Origin: Chlorobiaceae bacterium
GTDB taxonomy: Bacteria; Bacteroidota; Chlorobiia; Chlorobiales; Chlorobiaceae
DNA length: 43,619 bases
Assembly: GCA_013334525.1 (NCBI GenBank)
Contig: JAAXXK010000019.1
Coordinates: 1-43,619 of the forward strand
Direction: 5' to 3'
Positions 25,769 through 34,219 of this stretch are shown here, piece by piece. The position numbers and the translations under genes were made by a program. Each line of letters starts with the position of its first letter. The stretch's first letter is position 1. Under the pieces are notes generated by a model, which was not told where the DNA came from, did not search any database, and was given only the letters and a program-made list of their open reading frames with translations.

Positions 25769-26190
25769 GGATTAAGCTGTTTTGACATGGATATGATGTT
25801 CGTCCCGTTTTCCCTGGCGCAGGTGACCGTATCCATGACGGTGCGCATGAGCAGTAGCCCGTATCCCCTTTCAGGGTAGCTTTCGATGTCCGGCGCAGGC
25901 GTTTCGATCGAGAACGGCGGGTTCGTATCGCGGATGGTGACCGTGAGGCACTGCTTTTCGAAAATAAAGTCAATGGTGACCGGTTGGGGCGAAGCGGGCT
26001 TTTGGGCATAGGAGACCGTATTGGTGAAAGCCTCGCTCACGGCAAGTTCGAAGGCATGGGTGAACTTCCAGTCGTCGGCGCCGCCATCGCAGGAGTTGAT
26101 CAGCAGCAAGGCGGCTTTCGCAGCCGTTTCCGAGGCGAACCGGGCGAAAATGAGCTCGCCGGGAAGCGTCAGGGTGATTATGCGGTTCAT
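25765..26190 (-). CDS. RsbW-like anti-sigma-factor-type serine kinase (HATPase_c_2)
   Basis: A 141-residue GHKL ATPase of the SpoIIAB/RsbW type. The N box is ELAVSEAFTNTVSYA, the G1-like box RDTNPPFSI, and the G2 box ERGYGLLLMRTVMD. In known circuits such kinases phosphorylate a STAS antagonist and bind a partner, often a sigma factor, when the antagonist is phosphorylated. It overlaps a STAS gene by 4 bp on one side and the GT2 gene by 4 bp on the other. No sigma-factor gene is in the window, so its partner is unknown; it may control a sigma factor elsewhere or a polysaccharide enzyme. Confidence 0.88.
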   Translation of the reverse strand: MNRIITLTLPGELIFARFASETAAKAALLLINSCDGGADDWKFTHAFELAVSEAFTNTVSYAQKPASPQPVTIDFIFEKQCLTVTIRDTNPPFSIETPAPDIESYPERGYGLLLMRTVMDTVTCARENGTNIISMSKQLNP

Positions 26191-26534
26191 ATGCGGGCGG
26201 TCAGTTGTGTTGCATAGTCTACAGCTGCGGCGGTATCGTCGAAAATATGGAAAATCCGGTGTGCGTTGGTGATCTCAAAAACCCGGCGGACGCGATCGTT
26301 CATACATGAGATCAGGGTCTCGGCGCTTCTCTCCCTTTTTTTTCGCAAAGTGCCGATAAGGGCACCCAGTCCGCTGCTGTCAAGGAAGTCCAGATGTTCC
26401 AGATCCATGACCACGCTTTGGGCAGGGTTGCTTATGGCCGGGCTTTTCAGTAGTTCCTTTGTTGTCGAGGCATCAAGGGTGCCTGTGATGGCTACAATGG
26501 TGATGCTGCCTGCCTGGGTTTCGGAAATATTCAT
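26187..26534 (-). CDS. STAS-domain anti-sigma factor antagonist (RsbV-like)
   Basis: A 115-residue single STAS domain. The phospho-acceptor motif is DSSG at 52-55 within LDFLDSSGLGALIG; in SpoIIAA-like proteins the second Ser (here Ser54) is phosphorylated by the partner kinase. The strand order (GSITIVAITGTLDAST, SVVMDLEHLDFLDSS) is canonical. It is directly coupled to the RsbW-like gene by a 4-bp overlap, the usual antagonist-kinase pairing. Dephosphorylation is expected from the PP2C protein encoded upstream at 30462-32126. Confidence 0.9.
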   Translation of the reverse strand: MNISETQAGSITIVAITGTLDASTTKELLKSPAISNPAQSVVMDLEHLDFLDSSGLGALIGTLRKKRERSAETLISCMNDRVRRVFEITNAHRIFHIFDDTAAAVDYATQLTARI

Positions 26535-26547
26535 TTCGCGCCTGTTT

Positions 26548-27924
26548 CTATAGTCGGTTGAGGAGTGCCTTGAGGGTCATGCTGATATCCTTGAGAGGAG
26601 TGCTGTGCACTATGAAATAGCGTTCAACTATTGCGGCATCGCTGTCGTTGACCGGCCACTCTTCAGCTTCCGCATAGCTGAAAACAGCTGGCCGGTAACC
26701 CTGGTGCTCGCCCGGAAGAACCACGGTTTCCAGGGTGACGGGCACTGGTGTGCTGCCGATGATGGCGAGCTGGCCGGTAAAGATCCTCAGGAGTAACGGC
26801 AGGCGGTCAAGGGAGAGCGATGAGGCCAGGGAGGCCAGCGGGCCGTTTCCTGTGATCAGGGTCGTCGGCAATGTGAAGCTTTTGCCGTGGCCGGCGCCGT
26901 GGCAGATCGCCATGCCGGATTTCCACCGGCCCAGCAGCTTGAGAAGCGGAAAGAGCAGAAGAAACGGAATGAGCTGCAAGGCGACCAGTATGGCGGCGGC
27001 AAGCAGGTGGACCGTTTTCCTGATTGCTGAACCCCTTTTATCTGCTGATCTGATGCCGCTCAGCAGATGGGGATCCTCCATGGCGATCGAGGCGCCTCTT
27101 GCGGGATCGATGAGGGTATTGCCGGTGGCTATCCGTCCGTTGATCTCGAGGTGTTCGCCTATGTAGGTGTTGTCGAGGATGATGCCGCTTTTAACGGTAC
27201 TCTCCTTGTCGACGATCACGTTGTTACCGATTATGGCGCCGGGGCCGATGACTGCGCCGGAGAGGATCTGCACATTGTTGCCGATGCTGACGGGTTTGAT
27301 GATCTCGGAGCTTTTGCTGATGACCACATTCCTGCCGATGGCGCATCCCGGTTCATTTCCATAGCCGGGGAGGACATAGCGTGCCGCGCCGGTTTCGAGG
27401 GTTTCCATCGAAATTCTGAAATAGCTTTCGATCTGGTTGAGCGGCATGAGTGTCAGGGGCAGGGCAGGCAGTTCCTGTGCGGATGTTTCCGGAGGGCCGG
27501 CAAGAGTGATGTTTCCGCCGGGGCATGATGCGCATGTGCCGGCAGGCATAAGGCTCATGAAATTCGCGTAGCCCAGTTGCTTGTCATAGTGGATGAAGCT
27601 GAATCCGCTGATGATCATGATGCGGTCGTCTGTGCAGAATTTCCGGCTTTTATTCAGGAGTTCCGGAAGCGAGTCCTCTGCCTGCAGGTGACCGTAGCTG
27701 AGTTTGATGCCCCATCTGCTACCATCCTCGCAATAATCCTCCACTTTTCCGAGCGGCCCGTCGCTGAGCAGGCGTATTTCAGTACTGCCGGCAAGAATGG
27801 CGAAATCGATCAGGAATTCCGTGAACGGCTTGTTGCAGATGGGCAGGAGCAGCGGGTGTATGGATGGAAATGCCTGTTGCACCCACTCATACTCCCTTTC
27901 CCTGATGGCAAGAAGTGTTTTCAT
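26548..27924 (-). CDS. Nucleotidyltransferase-like / LbH / degenerate sugar-transferase fusion
   Basis: A 458-residue three-part protein. Residues 1-~165 look like a sugar-nucleotide pyrophosphorylase domain (LLLPICNKPFTEFLIDFAILAG, GSRWGIKLSYG), but the N-terminal GxGTR loop that binds the nucleotide is missing. Residues ~195-275 are left-handed beta-helix repeats (VSIGNNVQILSGAVIGPGAIIG). A membrane helix follows (~308-330), then a region resembling the C-terminal part of polyprenol-phosphate sugar-1-phosphate transferases (LSLDRLPLLLRIFTGQLAIIGSTPVP and a closing YFIVHSTPLKDISMTLKALL). The catalytic Asp-Glu pair is Asp373-Arg374 here, so catalysis is unlikely. It lies between the two STAS genes, 2 bp from one and 13 bp from the other. 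Confidence 0.8.
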   Translation of the reverse strand: MKTLLAIREREYEWVQQAFPSIHPLLLPICNKPFTEFLIDFAILAGSTEIRLLSDGPLGKVEDYCEDGSRWGIKLSYGHLQAEDSLPELLNKSRKFCTDDRIMIISGFSFIHYDKQLGYANFMSLMPAGTCASCPGGNITLAGPPETSAQELPALPLTLMPLNQIESYFRISMETLETGAARYVLPGYGNEPGCAIGRNVVISKSSEIIKPVSIGNNVQILSGAVIGPGAIIGNNVIVDKESTVKSGIILDNTYIGEHLEINGRIATGNTLIDPARGASIAMEDPHLLSGIRSADKRGSAIRKTVHLLAAAILVALQLIPFLLLFPLLKLLGRWKSGMAICHGAGHGKSFTLPTTLITGNGPLASLASSLSLDRLPLLLRIFTGQLAIIGSTPVPVTLETVVLPGEHQGYRPAVFSYAEAEEWPVNDSDAAIVERYFIVHSTPLKDISMTLKALLNRL

Positions 27925-27926
27925 CC

Positions 27927-28286
27927 TTATTTCTGTGAATCCGGAGCGGCGGCAAACGATGCAGCAGCTTCACCGGCATTGGTAAAGATTGAAAAAAGCC
28001 TTTCAGCTTGTGTAAGCTCGAAGACCATCGCAACTTTTGCGTTAAGGCCGGCAAGCTTGAGCTCCCCGGCCGCTTCCAGCGTTTTGCGCAAGCATCCGAC
28101 AATCGCACCAAGGCCGCTGCTGTCGATGAAGTCGACTGCGGAGCAGTCAAGCACGAGACAGCGGGTTTTTTGCAGCCATGAAACGAAGGTTTTCTGCAAC
28201 TCCTTGCTGTTTTGCGCGTCGAGTCGGCCCGTCAGCTCGGCAATTCCGATGGTAAAGCCCCTGGATGAGTCGAGACGGAAATTCAT
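27927..28286 (-). CDS. STAS-domain protein (second anti-sigma antagonist)
   Basis: A 119-residue STAS domain, clearly distinct from the copy at 26187-26534. The acceptor motif is DSSG at 55-58 (VDFIDSSGLGAIVG), so it is expected to be phosphorylated at Ser57 or Ser56. It lies 19 bp after the phosphoglycosyl transferase gene and 2 bp before the three-domain fusion gene. Having two intact STAS antagonists with one kinase suggests either competing inputs or two different partners. Confidence 0.88.
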   Translation of the reverse strand: MNFRLDSSRGFTIGIAELTGRLDAQNSKELQKTFVSWLQKTRCLVLDCSAVDFIDSSGLGAIVGCLRKTLEAAGELKLAGLNAKVAMVFELTQAERLFSIFTNAGEAAASFAAAPDSQK

Positions 28287-28305
28287 TGGAAAGCTCCTTT
28301 GATAT

Positions 28306-29025
28306 TTAATATGCTCCCCTGCCGGTAAGGACGGCCGGGATGGTTTTTAATAAAAGGCGGATATCGTTGATGATACCTGAACTCTGGATATACTGGAGGT
28401 CGAGCCGGACCTGATCGGTAAACGGGATGTCGCTTCTGCCGCTTACCTGCCAGAGACAGGTGATGCCGGGTATGACATGCAGGCGTTTGCGCTGTTCCAG
28501 GGTGTACTCTGCGACCTCTTTGGGCAGCGGGGGACGGGGGCCGACAAGGCTCATGTCGCCTTTGAGTACGTTAATGAGCTGGGGAAGCTCATCAATGCTG
28601 AATTTGCGTATGATCCTGCCGGTTTTTGTGATCCTCGGGTCTTTTTTCATTTTGAAAATCACCCCGGCCGATGATTCGTTCTGCGCGGCGAGCTGCGACT
28701 TGATTTTGTCGGCATTCATGACCATCGAACGGAATTTGTAGAATTTGAAGTGCTTTCCGTTTTTCCCGACCCTTGTCTGGACGTAGAATACCGGTCCCGG
28801 ATCTTCAAGGGGAATGGCGATGGCGGTGATGACGAAGACAGGCAATAGCGCGATGAGCGCCGCTACAGAGACGGCGATGTCCAGCAGCCTCTTCATCATG
28901 TATGAGATGCTGATCATCGACTCCCAGGCGGCCACTTTGATCCTGCCCTTGTAGAGGAGGGATGGTTTTATGGTGCCGCTTATCCTGCGGATGAGTTCCT
29001 TGCGTACGGTTGGGTCCAGTTCCAT
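28306..29025 (-). CDS. Polyprenol-phosphate sugar-1-phosphate transferase (initiating enzyme)
   Basis: A 239-residue monotopic phosphoglycosyl transferase that loads the first sugar-1-phosphate on undecaprenyl phosphate. It has a hydrophobic re-entrant segment (~50-70; KRLLDIAVSVAALIALLPVFVITAIAI), DPGPVFYVQTRVGKNGKHF, the KFRSM motif, the catalytic pair Asp145-Glu146 (SIDELPQL), LVGPRPPLP and PGITCLWQVSGRS. All positions expected of an active WbaP/PglC-type enzyme are present. It lacks the extra N-terminal membrane helices of WcaJ/WbaP. It is the only intact one of three related sequences in the operon. Confidence 0.93.
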   Translation of the reverse strand: MELDPTVRKELIRRISGTIKPSLLYKGRIKVAAWESMISISYMMKRLLDIAVSVAALIALLPVFVITAIAIPLEDPGPVFYVQTRVGKNGKHFKFYKFRSMVMNADKIKSQLAAQNESSAGVIFKMKKDPRITKTGRIIRKFSIDELPQLINVLKGDMSLVGPRPPLPKEVAEYTLEQRKRLHVIPGITCLWQVSGRSDIPFTDQVRLDLQYIQSSGIINDIRLLLKTIPAVLTGRGAY

Positions 29026-29030
29026 GATTC

Positions 29031-30425
29031 TCAGCGGTTATTGATCCCGGTAAAGAGTTTCCATTTCATCACCCTGTAGAGAAACAGGGGATTGCCTATG
29101 ACATATCGCCGCCACATTCTTGCCGGTTCCTGCAATATCCTGTATACCCATTCGAACCCTATTTCACGTATCCAGCGGGGGGCTCGACTGATATTTCCGG
29201 AATAGAAGTCGAAAAGTCCTCCGACTCCCATGAGAATACCGGGTTGGAGCTCACTGCGGTGCCGGCTGATCCATTTTTCCTGCAGGGGAGCTCCGAAAGC
29301 CACGAGCAGTATGGCGGCTCCGGAGTTATTGATGCTCGAAATGACTTGCTCGTTTTCAGTTTCCCGATTGAAGTAGCCATCTGCCGTACCTGCTATCATG
29401 ACGCCGAAATCCCTGTGGATTGCTTCTGCTGCCTGTTGGGCGACTCCGGGCTTGCCGCCGAGCAGGAAAATTGAGTGGCCTTGTGCTGCGGCCATCCGAC
29501 AGAGGAAGGGGAGCATGTCGGTGCCGTTGATGTTCTCCCTGAGGGGGCTCTGCATCAGCTTGCCTGCAACGATAAGGCCAACGCCGTCAGGAAAGATATG
29601 GTCGCTGTTTTTGAGGACGCTGCGATACTCCTTGTCGGATATCGTTTTGTTCAGGCAATCGGGATTCACAAAAAAGATGGAGCTCTGTTTTTTCAGCGCG
29701 ATGTCGGCCTGCATCATGGCGATGGCCTCTTCCATGGTGATGTTGTCTATATCGAGCCCGAGCAGGTGAAAGACCGGCGACGGTTCGGCGATGGTTTCCG
29801 TGTAGAGCATTGCCGGCAGTGCCCTGAGGACAAGCATCAGGTCGTAAAAGGGGTGCTTCCTGAAGATGTATTCCCATTCAATGGCCTGGATGCCTTCATG
29901 AGCGATTTTGCTTGACCTGCGGATATCCCAGAGGGAGATGATGCCGGGCTTGACCATGTTGATGTATGCCTGCTCGGCGTTGGGCGAGGCGGCTTCAGAC
30001 TCCTTGAGGGCGGTGCCGGCTAGTGCAAGGCGGCCGGTAAAGAGCTCAAGAAAGAGCGGAAGATCGGCCCAACGCCCTGAAAGTCCCGCAAAACGAAGTA
30101 TCGTAAACGGTTTTGCCGATATGCCGTATACCACTCTTTTTGAAAAGACGGCTTTTCCGGCCGGGACCGCGGTAATGAGCTGCCAAAGGACAACCGGCGT
30201 GAACAGAAAAAGGGTGACCACGAGGGCGACGGCAAGCTCCACGATTCGCACGGTGGTTTCAGCGAGGGTTGAACTGACGATGAACGCTATTCGCCTGCGT
30301 CGACTCCTGGCTGAACCGGATCGCTTCTTCAGGCGTTTTTCCAGCTCTCTCGCTGAGTCAATTGAGGGTTTCATTGCCTTGTGGAGGCCGTTGTTCAGGT
30401 GAAGATTGCCGGGCGAGGCGCGCAT
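29031..30425 (-). CDS. Degenerate sugar-transferase domain fused to GT26 (WecG/TagA/CpsF) glycosyltransferase
   Basis: A 464-residue fusion. The first ~210 residues align with a polyprenol sugar-transferase (membrane segment ~58-90, PGIISLWDIRRSSKI, closing HPFYDLMLVLRALPAML), but the catalytic Asp-Glu becomes Ala120-Asp121 (RWADLPLF) and the loop before it is shortened. Residues ~220-460 are a GT26 domain with VNPDCLNKTI, FPDGVGLI (whose Asp is the catalytic base in TagA), ILLVAFGAPLQEKWI and GGLFDFYSGNISRAP. GT26 enzymes add the second sugar, usually ManNAc-type, to the lipid-linked intermediate. The fusion may dock the second-step enzyme beside the intact transferase 5 bp downstream. The first Met is followed by a possible internal start at residue 17. 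Confidence 0.85.
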   Translation of the reverse strand: MRASPGNLHLNNGLHKAMKPSIDSARELEKRLKKRSGSARSRRRRIAFIVSSTLAETTVRIVELAVALVVTLFLFTPVVLWQLITAVPAGKAVFSKRVVYGISAKPFTILRFAGLSGRWADLPLFLELFTGRLALAGTALKESEAASPNAEQAYINMVKPGIISLWDIRRSSKIAHEGIQAIEWEYIFRKHPFYDLMLVLRALPAMLYTETIAEPSPVFHLLGLDIDNITMEEAIAMMQADIALKKQSSIFFVNPDCLNKTISDKEYRSVLKNSDHIFPDGVGLIVAGKLMQSPLRENINGTDMLPFLCRMAAAQGHSIFLLGGKPGVAQQAAEAIHRDFGVMIAGTADGYFNRETENEQVISSINNSGAAILLVAFGAPLQEKWISRHRSELQPGILMGVGGLFDFYSGNISRAPRWIREIGFEWVYRILQEPARMWRRYVIGNPLFLYRVMKWKLFTGINNR

Positions 30426-30461
30426 GGGTGAAAAAGCTGCTGCAACTTTTTATTGTTCCGG

Positions 30462-32126
30462 TTACAACGCGTTTACTTCGATGTGGTTTTCGTTCTCATC
30501 CAGGAAACGGATGACGATACAGGTCACGTCATCTTCGAAGTTGCTGCACTTGCAGAATTCCGAAAGCGATTGGTGGATTTTGCCGATTATCTCCTCTGTC
30601 GGCAGGCCGGCATTCTGTTCGATGAGCGAGGTGAGCCGTTCGATGCCGAACATACTCTCATCAGGCGCGCGGCATTCGGTTATGCCGTCGGAAAAGAGAA
30701 TCACGAGGTCCTTGTTTTCAACGGGAAAGCGCGTTTCATGGTAATCTTCCTCTTCTATCATTCCCATCGGAAGATTGTCGCCTTTGATGAGTTTGCAGCG
30801 ACATGAACTGAACTGCAGGTGAATGAGCGGATTGTGGCCGCAATCAATCATGGAGACAACCTTTTTTTCAGGTTCAAGCCTTACGAACAGGAGGGTTGCG
30901 AACACTCCGAGCTCAATGAGCTCGTGGATACAGCGGTCATGAATCGTGCTGACTATCCGCTGCAGGGCGGGCAGTTCGTCCGGGCTTTCGCGTTGCTGGG
31001 CAATGGTTTTGAGAAAAAGCGATTTGATGCCGGCGGCGACAAGGGCAGGCTGTATTCCGTGGCCCATGACATCGCCGATGAGCATGTCTGCCTGGTGGGG
31101 ATTGTACTCTATCAGTTCGGTGAAGTCTCCGTCGATATGGCCGGATGAGAGCATGAGGCAGCTTATTTCAGCTCCCCGGAGAGTGATCGGCCAGGTGTTC
31201 TGAAGCAGTTTTTTCTCTATTTCAGATTCGAGTTCCTTCTGCATCTCCTCATAATGCACACGACTTTTTTCCTCTTCTATCCGGGTTGAGATGTCCCGGG
31301 CTATGAGCACGCTGTGCATGCCGGTGTCAAGATGTACGCATCCTTTTGAGATTTCAAGCGGCAGGTGTAATCCATCCTTTCGTATCCCCTCGACCTGGTG
31401 CACCTGGTTTTCGCAACATTTGCCCGTCAGGTCGGGAACATGTTTAATCAGGTCGTTCAAGTCGATCTCGTCAGATGGCTTGGCAAAGAGTTCTGAAAAG
31501 GATTGGGTGGGGCACTCGGTCTTTGTGTAACCGAACATCGATTCTGCAGAAGCGTTTCGATAGATGATCCTGCCGTTTTCATCGAGCATGAATACCGCAT
31601 CGTGTGCGGCATCGTTCATAGACTTGATCTGCTGGGTGCTTCGTTCAAGATCGGCGGCCAGTTTGATGAGGCTTTGGTTTGCTTCGATCAGCTGGCTGTT
31701 TTTCACGGACAGTTCGTTGAACAACTCTTCCCGATCGATTTTCAGGCAGTAATAATCGATGGCGTCATTCAGGATTTGTTTGAATGAATCAGGATCGACC
31801 GGTTTCGGGATGAACCGGAATACCTCTCCGGTATTGATGGCCGATATGATATGGTCAATATCCTGTGAACCGCTCAGGATCATCCGGACGGTCTCGGGTC
31901 TTTGACGCTTGATTTCATTGATGAGCTCAAGGCCGTTCATGCCGGGCATGCGGAGATCCGATACGACGAGGTCTATCTTGTTGCCTTTGAAAAGTTCAAG
32001 TGCGGCGCTCGCGCTTTCTGCAAAGAGTCTTTTGAACGGAGCCTTTCTGAGAAAACGGTTCAGCGAGTTGAGGATGTCTGATTCGTCGTCTACAAAAAGG
32101 ACTACAAGTTCTTCGCGTGTTTTCAT
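30462..32126 (-). CDS. REC-PAS-PP2C (SpoIIE/RsbU-like) serine phosphatase response regulator
   Basis: A 554-residue signalling phosphatase. It has a receiver domain (10-125, phosphoacceptor Asp57 in VVSDLRMPG, KPV at ~108), a linker helix, a PAS domain (~170-290; DAVFMLDENGRIIYRNASAESMFG) and a PP2C-type phosphatase domain (~335-545) with metal-site motifs DGDFTELI, IGDVMGHGIQPALVA, FSDGITE and EDDVTCIVI. Such proteins dephosphorylate STAS antagonists on receiving a phosphorelay signal. The adjacent upstream histidine kinase gene overlaps it by 4 bp, and two STAS genes and one kinase lie downstream, completing a partner-switching set. It ends 36 bp before the fusion GT26 gene. Confidence 0.93.
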   Translation of the reverse strand: MKTREELVVLFVDDESDILNSLNRFLRKAPFKRLFAESASAALELFKGNKIDLVVSDLRMPGMNGLELINEIKRQRPETVRMILSGSQDIDHIISAINTGEVFRFIPKPVDPDSFKQILNDAIDYYCLKIDREELFNELSVKNSQLIEANQSLIKLAADLERSTQQIKSMNDAAHDAVFMLDENGRIIYRNASAESMFGYTKTECPTQSFSELFAKPSDEIDLNDLIKHVPDLTGKCCENQVHQVEGIRKDGLHLPLEISKGCVHLDTGMHSVLIARDISTRIEEEKSRVHYEEMQKELESEIEKKLLQNTWPITLRGAEISCLMLSSGHIDGDFTELIEYNPHQADMLIGDVMGHGIQPALVAAGIKSLFLKTIAQQRESPDELPALQRIVSTIHDRCIHELIELGVFATLLFVRLEPEKKVVSMIDCGHNPLIHLQFSSCRCKLIKGDNLPMGMIEEEDYHETRFPVENKDLVILFSDGITECRAPDESMFGIERLTSLIEQNAGLPTEEIIGKIHQSLSEFCKCSNFEDDVTCIVIRFLDENENHIEVNAL

Positions 32127-34219
32127 GGTGCTGTTACTTCTTTTTTAATCTTCTGGGGTAACCGGATGGTAAAAACCGTGCCGCCCTCCGGTGGACAGGA
32201 AACGGTGAGCATTCCGCCATGCTTGCGGGCGATGATATCGTATGAAATGCTTAGTCCCAGTCCTGTTCCCTGGCCGGGCTCCTTGGTCGTGAAAAAGGGT
32301 TCGAAGATGCGGCGCATGGTTTCCGGGGGCATCCCCGGGCCGTCATCGGCGATAGTGCAATAGACAGAATCTTTGTCAAAACTGGTGCGGATGGTAATAT
32401 GGCCCCTGTTTTCGCGATTCTGCGAGGCTATGGCGTGCGCGCTGTTGATGATGAGGTTGAGAAATACCTGGTTGATCTGTTCGGGATTGCAGGGCACCGG
32501 CGGTATCTCTTCCAGAATGGTTTCAACCTTTGCATAATAACGGTATTCGTTCCGGGTGATGATCAGGGTGTCCCTTATTCCCTTGTTGATGTCGAAGCGT
32601 ACCCGTTCATCGATGGCGTGCTGGAACGAGAAGTTCCTCATGCTTTTGATGATGGTGCTGACGCGCTCAAAGCCTCGCTCGGACTCTGCGAAAAGTTCAG
32701 GAAGGTTGTTCAGGAGCATATCGACATCCAGCTCCTTCTCCATCGATTTTACCTTCTGAAACTCTACTTCCGTCGGCCTGCCGTCTTCCAGGGCGCGGAA
32801 CATGCTGCGGTATTCCTGGAGAAGCGAGCGCATATCTGTGATGTCCTCACGCAAAGTGGCGAAGTTTATCCGGACGAAGTTGATGGGGTTGTTGATCTCA
32901 TGGGCCAGGCCGGCTGAAAGCTGGCCTATCGAAGCGAGTTTCTCCTGGAGCGCCATCTGCTGATGGGTGAATTCAAGCTCGTGCGTTCGTTCCTTCACCC
33001 GTTCTTCAAGCGTCTGGTTCAGTTCCCGGAGCGTTTCTTCAGTTCGTATCCGTTCGGTGATGTCAAGACCTATGCCGCGTATGCCGATGGGCTTGTCGTT
33101 TCGGATGATCAGTGCCGTATAAAGGAGAATCGGAAAGTTCGTTCCGTCACTTTTCACGGCGTTGTATTCATGGTTATCTGCAGAACTGCCCTGAAACACG
33201 AGATTGATGCTCTCCCGAACCCGGGAGTGTTCTTCGGGTGAGAAGAGCCGGAGACAGTCGAAGCCGTGTTCAAGTACATCCTTGCTGTAGCCGAACAGCT
33301 CGAGTCCTGCTTTGTTGCCGAAGGAGATATGTCTGTTGAGGTCTACCTCGAACACCGGTTGCGGCAGAAGGTCGGCAAGTTCCTGAAAACTCTGCTCACT
33401 TTCCGCAAGCGCCTGTTGCTCTCTTTTCCGTTCGGTCAGATCCTGTTTTATGGCGATGAAGTGCGCGATCAGCTTGTTGCTTCCGGTAATCGGGCTTACT
33501 ATAGAGTACTCGGTATAGAGCTCGCCGTTTTTTTTCCTGTTGATGAACTCGCCCTGCCAGATATGACCCGCATTAATGGTACTCCAGAAATTCTGGTAAT
33601 AATCATGGGACTGTTTGCCCGATTTGAGGATGCTGGTATTCTGGCCTTTCGCCTCGCTTTCAGTGTAGCCTGTAAGGGCAGTAAATGCGGGGTTCACATA
33701 TTCAATGATGCCATCTTTGTTGGTTATGACAACCCCAAGTGGCATCTGGGTGATCGCCTCTGAATACAGCCTGATCTTACGGCGCAGTTCGAATTCCCTG
33801 AGTGCATTTTTTACCGTTGATTCAATCCGGTCACCCTTGACAGGCTTTATCAGGTATTGATATGCGCCCAGTTTCAATGAGAAGATCGCCTGTTCCAGGT
33901 CGTTCGATCCGGAAATAACTATGACAGGGATCGTGATCTGGTTTTTCCTGATATAGTTTAGAACCTCAAGGCCATTTTCCCCGGGCATCTGGATATCAAG
34001 CAGCAGCAGGTCGAACGGTTCGGAGTTGATCAGTTCGATGCAGGTACGTCCGCTATCTGCGGTTAGAGCCTTGTACCCGAGATTTTCGATGATCAGCTTT
34101 GTTTCGGCGCGGGATTCTTCGTTGTTGTCGACAATCAGGATTGTCGGAGTTTTTTCAGGAAGGAATATCCCGTTTTCCGTATCCGAAGGAATTTCAAAAT
34201 AATCTGACCAATGTGCCAT
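32123..34219 (-). CDS. Hybrid sensor histidine kinase (REC-PAS-PAS-HisKA-HATPase)
   Basis: A 698-residue cytoplasmic kinase, first gene of the polysaccharide operon. It has an N-terminal receiver domain (~25-145, Asp75 in LLLLDIQMPG), two PAS domains (~150-275 with GVVITNKDGIIEYVNPAFTALTGY; ~285-400 with VFEVDLNRHISFGNKAGLELFGY), a coiled-coil linker, the phosphoacceptor His440 (GLAHEINNP) and an HATPase domain with N-box NLIINSAHAI, DDGPGMPPE, FFTTKEPGQGTGLGLSI. No transmembrane helix is seen, so it senses an internal cue or is switched by its receiver domain. It overlaps the phosphatase gene by 4 bp, and three operator-like dyads overlap or precede its start. Confidence 0.93.
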   Translation of the reverse strand: MAHWSDYFEIPSDTENGIFLPEKTPTILIVDNNEESRAETKLIIENLGYKALTADSGRTCIELINSEPFDLLLLDIQMPGENGLEVLNYIRKNQITIPVIVISGSNDLEQAIFSLKLGAYQYLIKPVKGDRIESTVKNALREFELRRKIRLYSEAITQMPLGVVITNKDGIIEYVNPAFTALTGYTESEAKGQNTSILKSGKQSHDYYQNFWSTINAGHIWQGEFINRKKNGELYTEYSIVSPITGSNKLIAHFIAIKQDLTERKREQQALAESEQSFQELADLLPQPVFEVDLNRHISFGNKAGLELFGYSKDVLEHGFDCLRLFSPEEHSRVRESINLVFQGSSADNHEYNAVKSDGTNFPILLYTALIIRNDKPIGIRGIGLDITERIRTEETLRELNQTLEERVKERTHELEFTHQQMALQEKLASIGQLSAGLAHEINNPINFVRINFATLREDITDMRSLLQEYRSMFRALEDGRPTEVEFQKVKSMEKELDVDMLLNNLPELFAESERGFERVSTIIKSMRNFSFQHAIDERVRFDINKGIRDTLIITRNEYRYYAKVETILEEIPPVPCNPEQINQVFLNLIINSAHAIASQNRENRGHITIRTSFDKDSVYCTIADDGPGMPPETMRRIFEPFFTTKEPGQGTGLGLSISYDIIARKHGGMLTVSCPPEGGTVFTIRLPQKIKKEVTAP

